Below the pieces are notes generated by a model. That model saw nothing but the letters and a program-made list of their open reading frames with translations. It made no database searches and was not told where the DNA came from. This document shows positions 38,101 through 47,400 of a stretch of 64,000 nt of DNA, piece after piece (within the stretch, counting starts at the first letter, position 1; every line of letters begins with the position of its first letter). The position numbers were made by a program, and so were the translations under genes. The stretch is from Schistosoma mansoni (lineage: Eukaryota > Platyhelminthes > Trematoda > Strigeidida > Schistosomatidae), in assembly GCF_000237925.1 (NCBI RefSeq), contig NW_017386017.1, positions 496,001 to 560,000 on the forward strand, written 5' to 3'.

Positions 38101-41100
38101 GAGGAGTATGGAAATTTTAAACGCTTGTGCTTGTATGTTATCACATGGTCAAACGGTAAGTAAGAAGTTATAGATGAGAGACGCTATAGGGAGAGAGGTC
38201 AACCATGCACATACACAAGGTTTCACCCTGCGTGTCCAAGTCTGAACCAGAAGGACATTTGTATAAATCGTATACGTTATAAATACACTTGGCAATTAAA
38301 CCTTTATAGTTATTACAGCCTTTTCATCTGTATATTGAGTTTGGTATACATCAAGTAGTGTGCATGACAACTTAATAAAACTATAGTACACAATATTCGA
38401 ACAGGAAGTTCCATATCTTTACTAAATTTACATGTATACAATTACAGAGCTAACTCACACAAAAAAGATTTTTAAAAAGTTAGAAGCATTTACTTTTATC
38501 TGTTAGTTTTGGTGCAATGACATCACATGTACGTCTTAAAAAGAAACTGTTCAATAGTCGGAATAATTTGGCTGATGGACTTTCTAAATCATCACTGTTC
38601 TTTTCATAGTCTGTATAATTCCAAGAATCACAATCATCATCATCATCATCATCATAGCATTGTGAAGATTGATTTTAACATTTTGTACTAAGTTACGATT
38701 ATTCAATAATGGAATGACAAATTGACGACGAAACTCTTCTAAACTTGAAGTTAAACGTCCTGGTACACAGAAATTAGCCAATGACCATAGTTCATTCAAA
38801 TGATTTTGTAATGGAGTCCCTGTTAATAGTAAACGTCTACGTGCACGTAGTCGACAAAGTGCCTAAATTATAAAATAGAGGAATAGAGAAATGAAATATT
38901 TCTTAACTAATCAAAGATTAGTAACGATGGGAGAATGAAGAGAAATCTATCACACATTAATTCGCTATGTCTGCAACTTGTCTAATAAGGTACGTATGCC
39001 TGACGAGCCCAGAGTCAAGTGAAATGTGCGTCCTGGATTCCACTGATTTCTGTACACTAAACATATTGAAACTTGTCGCTTAACTGCTATATCGAGGAAA
39101 ATCTGCTCAGGATAGAAATATGAGGGCAGAGACTGATTGACTGCAGTACTGAATATCAACAACAGCAAATTACGAATCATTATTAATTATAACAGTAAAA
39201 TATTTCAATGAGTAGAAATTTGAACTTTTGACGTTTTGTGGTTTAGTATGAGTTGCTTCTTCAGAAAATATATAGATCAAATTAATTATGGATCATTCAA
39301 GCTACCATTAATCTAATTAGATTTAATCTCTGAAGAAGCGACTTACATTAAAATATGAGACTTTAGAAATTCAATTTTCTACTCACTGGGATATTACAAA
39401 TATATCGTTTTATTCTCATGAACAATCCACCAAATGCTCAATTTATTTTAAATTATCGCATCAAAACTTGTTAATGATGCTTACATTACCAACTATCTTA
39501 TGTTAGAAAATGTAGGGACTTGATCTATCACTTTAGAAGCGGAACTTTGAAATATTACGCTATGACTTAATAAGATGGTGGTTGAAGGTGGTCAACAGGA
39601 AACCCTGGACCCGGGTTTCGTGCTACTTGGCACTCGTCAGCAAGGTGTACCTGTAATCTTGAGGGAACTGGTGGCTATGACTTCTATTCATCAATATTTT
39701 TTTAAAGATGCCAAGTTATATGTACTTCTTGTTAAAAGATTCTGTGGTAGTCACGTGATACTCCGAAAAAATACATCCGATAGAGAAGTTAACTATTTTT
39801 ATGAATATTGGTATGTACTGGGGAATAATAGTGAAGAATACTCTTTCTTTAAAAAAAATATGAAAATTACTGTAAGCGCAAAAGTTGGAATAAAAGAAAG
39901 ACAAAAAACGACGAAATGTTTCATCGCGAGTGTCAGTATTGAGATGTAAGTTGACGAGTCCTGAATAAAAAGAAAAATTATACACCATCTGACTGACTTC
40001 ATTTGATGGTCGAATGAACGGACGATAGAATATGAATCTTTCGATTAACCTTGTTTGGGCGACAATGATAATGAAAGCCAAATATGAATCATTTTGGAAG
40101 AGTTTATTCGAGACATTCATTTATGCAGACAGACAACAGGATGTATGAACATGGAGAAAGGCTTCTTAGACTACTCAATTTAATTGAAATGTGACTCAAT
40201 ATTCATGGCACTAAAAGATACAAGCAAGCATATCGACAGATACGTACAGTCATACGCATACGCTCAAGGTAACACAGAGATGAAAAAATGAATAGGAACA
40301 TTAGGATCATTCATCTGTCCAAAAGTAAGGATAAATCGTGTAGACGTGTAAAAATGTTATTTACCACAATATACACCCTACATTTAACTGTTATACCCAT
40401 TATAAAAAATAATCAGGTGGAAAAGATAAGCAGCATCGAAGTATTCATTTGAAGAGCCGATATAGTATCAGATACTGATCAAGTCAATTCCATTTATGAG
40501 TAGTGCAGAATATTGAACGGCCGTAACTCAGATTGTTAAATTTATTTTTCACTAAATGAACCATCTAAGATTTGTCAAAGCTTCCTTTAGAGTAATAACT
40601 GACGATGGACTATTACGTAATCCCTATTGTGTCTAATTTGTACGCGTTAGTATACAAGCTTGGGTTCGTAAAATATAATATGCAAATTAACAATGGATGA
40701 AATCATCGCTAAATGTTGAAAACCTGTACACAAGTATTACAATTGTAAATGTCTTCTGCAAGGCAGCTAAATCCCAAATTTCATATAGTTCTAATGATGT
40801 TGGGTGCGATGTAACTAATATGTATTCTGTGTACGAAAATAAATATTCAGGGAGAAATATCCTGAAGTAAGGTATTTTGTGAAGAGATTTACCTTGAAAC
40901 TGGTTTTTGTCAAAAACTGGATATCAGATAAAGAGAACCAACGAAAATCAAGGCAAACTGGACTGGTTTCTTGCTAGTTTGAAATTTCCTGACAGCGCAT
41001 ACTACCTCACACAGGCTCAAAAGTAAGATTTTGGAGTTTCATAAGGAGTAAAATACCTTTAATCCAGAATCCAACAATTTGTGACACAGAACAGCCATGG

Positions 41101-41370
41101 GCTTAGTTTTATGTTGGATTTTAGACGTAAACTAGTGAGTCGCTTGAAACAAAAATTGAACAGCTCTTCAGTATTTCCTAGTCCCGCAGCTAAAACCAAT
41201 TTAGGATGAAAGCCACCTCTAAACTAAACATAGTGCCATCGATTTTCAACAACTAAGCACATAAAATTACTCGTGGTGTTAAGAAATCAACTATATTCAC
41301 CGCACATTCTCTTACATGTGGTATAAAAGCAATCGGCTCCAGAAATATATACACATTTTAAAGCAATAAC

Positions 41371-41405
<35 letters not shown>

Positions 41406-44400
41406 TGAGGACTATACAAATATCACAACATTCAAGAAAAATACGCACCAGCGACTTTAAACTATCCCACTAGTTCCTCCGAAATTGATAGCACTTTGCT
41501 GATATGTTTTATTAGAGTGATCACTGATTGCTCAATGATTAAAGGAAGATATGTCTCGGCACATTTAGCATAAAAGAATATTTTATAATACAAAGTTCAT
41601 TCTGCTTACTCGGTGCTTTCTACCTGCATCAATAACCTCTTGTTTGAGACCCGGATATGATCGAAGGGTCATTTCATTAGGTAACTGTGCGGGCCACGTA
41701 ATCAAGTAACGTGATCTAGTGTTTATTGCTAGTAGTCTGCACAAGCCAACCTCTGTGATAACAAACTGACGACTAATTTATCAATTGAAATGCGTATATA
41801 ACTGTCCATCGTTACATTACATATTCTGTGTACCAATGAACAAACAAAATCCAAACAACCTACCATAGTTGTATTGATGTTAGAATTTTTTAATCTATGC
41901 CCTTCATCACACACAACCATATCCAAGTCGGAAATTTCATAGATTTCACTAGTATGTTGTAGAAACATTTCATACGACATAAGAATGACTTGTGGTGCAT
42001 CACTGGACATTGTTAGATAGTTCTGAAGTAAAGAAATATGACAAAGAAAATCAGTGTTGCCGATAGAGAAAGGTGGAAAATAATGGAAAAATCTAACAAA
42101 GACTGTTGTCTATATTACCATTAGTACAGGTTTTAGTTATCCTATTGTTGATATTTAGAATAAAATTTTGATCAATCCTTGTTGGCATACGTGGACGTGG
42201 CATATACAGATCGCCTTGATACGGTGATTTTGTCACAAGCCTTACAGAAAAGATGGATTTTGACTAGCAGAGAAATTTAGGAGGCGCGTTTTGTCCGGTT
42301 TGCGACTTGTCATCTGAACAAACCTGCATCGTGATTTTGACATGTACACTGAGACTTAAACTCACGATGAAGATATGGTGAGAGATCCTGAATATCGACG
42401 ACGGAAAATTACAAATGGTTATGAAGAATGTTTCTATGTTGTTACAAAAATGTTACTGGTTTTAGGATGCGTTACAGACGACACTCGAATCACATGTAAA
42501 CAAAATGGCCAGTTGTCATAACCTGAGACTTTAGGACCAGAAAGAGACAAAGGTTATCAAATTAAAAATATAAATACAAACTGTTTATATAATTTATTTA
42601 CATTACATATGTTCGATTTTCGAAACACACTAAACATGAGTGTTAATTATATTGCTCGGCTGCTCAAATCGAAGTCGATAAAGCAAGGATCAAACATGTA
42701 AATAAGCTGTTGAAAGTTTAATTGTTTAGCCACTAAGCAACTGGCTCCACATATACTGTTTACATGGTTCTCAATAATTGTCAAATTATTCTACAAATAA
42801 TGAAAAACAGAATAATCGGACATGATCAAGCAAAAACTCACTTTAACAGAATGATTTTGATCTACACAATATACGGGTAACTGTTCACGACCTAACCATT
42901 TGGAGAATTCCTTTAGCCAATTCTAACGTGATGTGAATAAGAGAAGAAAGGCAGAATATATAATAAAAGCCAAAAAAATTATTAGTAAGATGAAGTTGTA
43001 TTTTGAAAAAATAATAAACTAATTACCTGAATAAGTGTACCCGGAGTTACAATAAGGCAACGTCGAATAACCGGTCTACCTCCATACGGTCCTTGTCTAA
43101 TTAATAACCAAATAGTGGCAATAGCTTGAACTGTCTTACCAAGACCCATTTCATCCCTAATAAATTAACAAAAACTTATTAGGAATGACGTTGCCTTCTC
43201 ATTTACATAATGAATATAAAAACAATGGTAGTGTGTTGTAGTCAATATACAAGTAGCGCATAGTAGGACAAATATAGCTTGAAGAATGTTTAAAAAAATA
43301 CAATTAAATAGTCTAATACAGGTTAATTAAACACCATCAAATGTACTCTATGTTAATAATACAGTAGAGTGGTATCTTACAGACCAATATATCTTAATAG
43401 AATAAGGCATTAATAAAGATATAAATCGGCAATAACCACCCACTGATTTGTGTACAACGCGACGGTACTATACTTTCTATGTTGAGGCTAATTATGCAGA
43501 TTGAATTATTATACTACAGTAGAAGTACTAAGTTCCCATTTATGATTTTAACGACTAGATTGCTATGTATACACAATATTGATACTAAGCAACAAGAGTT
43601 AAAATTCAAAATACGTCGTTCTATGGGTTTGAAAAACAATTTGATGGACCATTAAAGTGATTGTTGATATTTTCGCTGAGTCGTGTCACTTTTATAAATC
43701 TACACGCTATAAGAGTGTTCATGCAGATGGTGAGCAACACTAGATACGAATTTTGCAACGGGTATTGCCTGTTATTATGGTGTTTTGCTTACTAATTTAG
43801 ACTTGGAGAATTCTATTTATCCATCCCGATTTAATGGGGGTATTGAGTGAACATATATTTTATTAAGGGAATTGAATTAGTACGAAATATTTATCAAGAA
43901 TTATGGTGAATCTGCAAAGTATGTTCATATTCTAATACGGGTCATTTTTCCGGCATGGAAAAAGATCGAAAAACGTCAGTACACAAATACAGGTAAAGGT
44001 TGTCTTTGTCGTGTGGTCAAAACTTAGACCGAAAAAGTTAAAACTCACGCTAAAATACATCCATAAGTACTTTGTGCATCAGATTCATTCAAAGCAACAT
44101 ACGGTTGAAATCCCATTAAACATTTATACAAGAAAATAATACCTTCACATTGATGCGGCTGTAGACGTGAAGCAAACTTTGATTCTAAAACTACATCCAC
44201 AATAGGGAGGTTGTCGGGATTCTGAGACCACTAAAATTTTTTTTGAAAAAACGACGAATTAATCCATAGATAAGGTAGATTATTAGGTCAAAGAGTAACA
44301 TTAAACCTGAGAATAGTTAAATCTCTATGAGTAACAATGAAACTAAACTTTTTGTATAGACACTGTCTCTACGGCTAATATTACAACTGTTTTGTTGGCT

Positions 44401-47400
44401 GCTCTGTTCAATCCATTTGCTCATATTGGTGGATATATATACTGACTATTAGGGCTGCAGTTCATTTCACAAACAATCATTTTAATCTTCAACTTCATTA
44501 ATGTAGAACCTGTGTGGATACATTTATTATTTATTTGAACACATGAACACAGTGGTCTTGAGTGCTGTTATGGCGAAGACGAGATATCCGTCTAGCAATT
44601 AAGGGACGAGTATATTGCGCAGCAGTTCGTTCTGTTCTACTTTACGGCTGTGAAACATGGCCATTAAGAGTAGAAGATACTCGTAAGTTACTAGTATTTG
44701 ACCACAGATGTCTTGGAAACATTTCTCGCATCAGCTGGCATCACCGGGTAAGTAATAGTGAGGTTAGACACAGGGTATTAGGAAATGATGGTAAATCAGT
44801 TGATGAGGTCATGAATCTTCATCGACTCAGATAGTTAGGTCACGTGTTACGTATGCCTGAACATCGCTTACCACGACGCGCAATGCTGATTAGTGTAGGG
44901 GATGGTTGGAAAAGAGTTGGGGGCGGCCAAACCAAAACGTGGCATCAGTCCTTTAAGTCACTAACTTCTAGTCTGAGCCATGTTGGTGGTAGATGCAGAC
45001 TACTTGGTTGGGGTCCGCGTGACTATCGTAGCCAATGGTTGGAGACTCTAGGTAACATGGCTCAGAATCGACCACAATGGCGTAGGTGCATACACTCTTT
45101 ATCTTCCCTTAAACCTTAAGATTAAAATTGCTTCATAACGTTCTTCCTTCCTATACTATATCATTATATACAACCTATCTTTTATATATTACCACCACTA
45201 AATTAACTATTTCTATGAATCCGGGGTTCGTCTTGTTGTGCTAACGAGGTATGGCAACTTGGACCGATGCATAAATGTGCCTGGTCCTACGTTGTAGCTG
45301 ACTGACTATTTGAACACATAAATATTGGTACAAAGGGACACCGAATACATATGCACCACACAAGTTACTTCATTTTTGTGTGGGCTATGATACTGCCCGG
45401 GCGCTCAAACCGAAGCAGGTGGTTTTCTTAGAGGGCCACACCCAGAGCCTTCGACCTAAAGGTCTGATCCACAGGGCAGTGGGGCAATGTCAGGATGCAG
45501 TTTGATGGTAGCCGGTGATCAACGATTGGTTCGCACGCCATCTGGTCCGTCAGGATACTGGAGTTCATGTGCACCATTGGTTTGCAATCAGGGTTTTCCA
45601 ACTCCCCTAAGTGGACCCTCCGTGTCCACCAAACCCTGATAGTGTGTTAGCCACACGTTACCCATTGGCAGATTAATGGCCTCCATCAGACTTTCAATTT
45701 TTTATGTTCTAAGAGCTTTGTGTGAAATGGGAGGTTGATAAAAACATACAATAAGGATCTAGTAATATCCATCTACAGGCGATCACTTGATTAAGTAACT
45801 TTAGGTCCTTAGTCTACAACCGAGAAACTAATTATCTTGCACGGATTAGATTTTCGACTCTAGAGTGTGAGCGTAGAATCACACATAATGAACGTTATTT
45901 TATAGTACAATTTAAACACCACAAATCTAAATATAATAAATAAATAAATAACCAGATATGTTTAATTGCTTCATAATTTGCAGTAAAACTGAAAAAAACG
46001 TTAAATTACAATGTAACAGGCACACTGGACTATGAATGTGAGAAACGCTGACAAAATATACACATTTCATAGACATTACAAAGACAACTTAAACGACACC
46101 CATGTCAAACAATTACTTTAATCATTTAGACTAAGTAAACTAACCAGAAATCAACCTTTGAAAAGTCTATACAAAAAGGGATGAGTTAATTGATATTCAT
46201 ACCCTTCTTACCGAAATACAACCAAGCAATGTATGTATAAAGGTATGTCAATTATTTGTCGGGTATTTTGATCATGATATAGGATCGAATTAATAACTAT
46301 TTTTTAACAGTGCAATGAAACTAGGTTTCATCGTGATCACTTTGAACAATTAATAACAAAATCAAACGACGGTTATCAATTTTCGTAATATTTTAATGAA
46401 TTTTAACGTCTACTGTTCATAATTTACAAAAAAAACTAATCTTGGTTAGACAGTCATTAAAAACAAAGAAAGATTGGATAGCTGTTTCCTCCCAGCATAT
46501 AACTCCTAAACAAGGTTCGGTCACGAGACCACCACTAGAGATCGAACGCACGACCTTCAATTTCGGTACCAAGGGTTTAACATTTAGACCACTAAGCCGG
46601 TACACTATCAAACTTCAATCGATTTTCGGCTTGATAGGATCGGTAAACAGACGAAAGAGATTTTCTACTGGACTACAACTTTCAAGGGACTTCAAGACTA
46701 AAGACCAATCGATGAGTATCATTATTCGTCTGACTTCAAATACGAGAATTATACTTGTCATCATTATTATTCAAAAGAATGGATTTAATAGACAGTAATC
46801 TTGTGTTAAATGATCAAAACCTAATAGGAAATTATAAGCAGAGATGGATGGTGGCTAGCACTGGAATTTAGGACGTGCGTTTTGTCCTATTTGGGACTCG
46901 TCAGCTAGATGTACCTGTATCCCAGAGTTAATGTTCACTCCGGGGACTTGAACCTAGTACTGTCCGCTTCAAACACCATCGCGTTATCCACTTAGCTAGT
47001 GAGTCCAGATACCCACTATCTTGTGCAATGGGGTGAAGTTGTAATTCATTTAATTCAGTCAATGAAATTGATCAATTACAGTCCTAAACATCGATGGGAA
47101 GATTCAAACAACCAATACAAAATGAAAAGGAAATGTACTGAGAATTCAATAAACAAATAATAAGCCAAATATCTAAATTTCCATGAGACTAAATTATATC
47201 AAAATCTTGAAAACATGTGGTACTAGGCAATACTTTAACATTATGAAGACCTGTATTTGACTGGTCATAAGTAGAAAAGTGAATAAATGACGAGGTTTAA
47301 AATTAAGTTACTACTCTTACAATGCAGTTAGCAGGAGGCTTGGGCATAATCAGTCGGTTTGAATAACCCCAGGACTCATCGAGTTTTGATTTGGAATTCG

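Noticed and set aside
39575-40120. Overlapping ORFs of 124 and 134 codons on opposite strands
   Set aside because: One starts in the HH-C element, neither has a domain, and they lie in a RAD54B intron.
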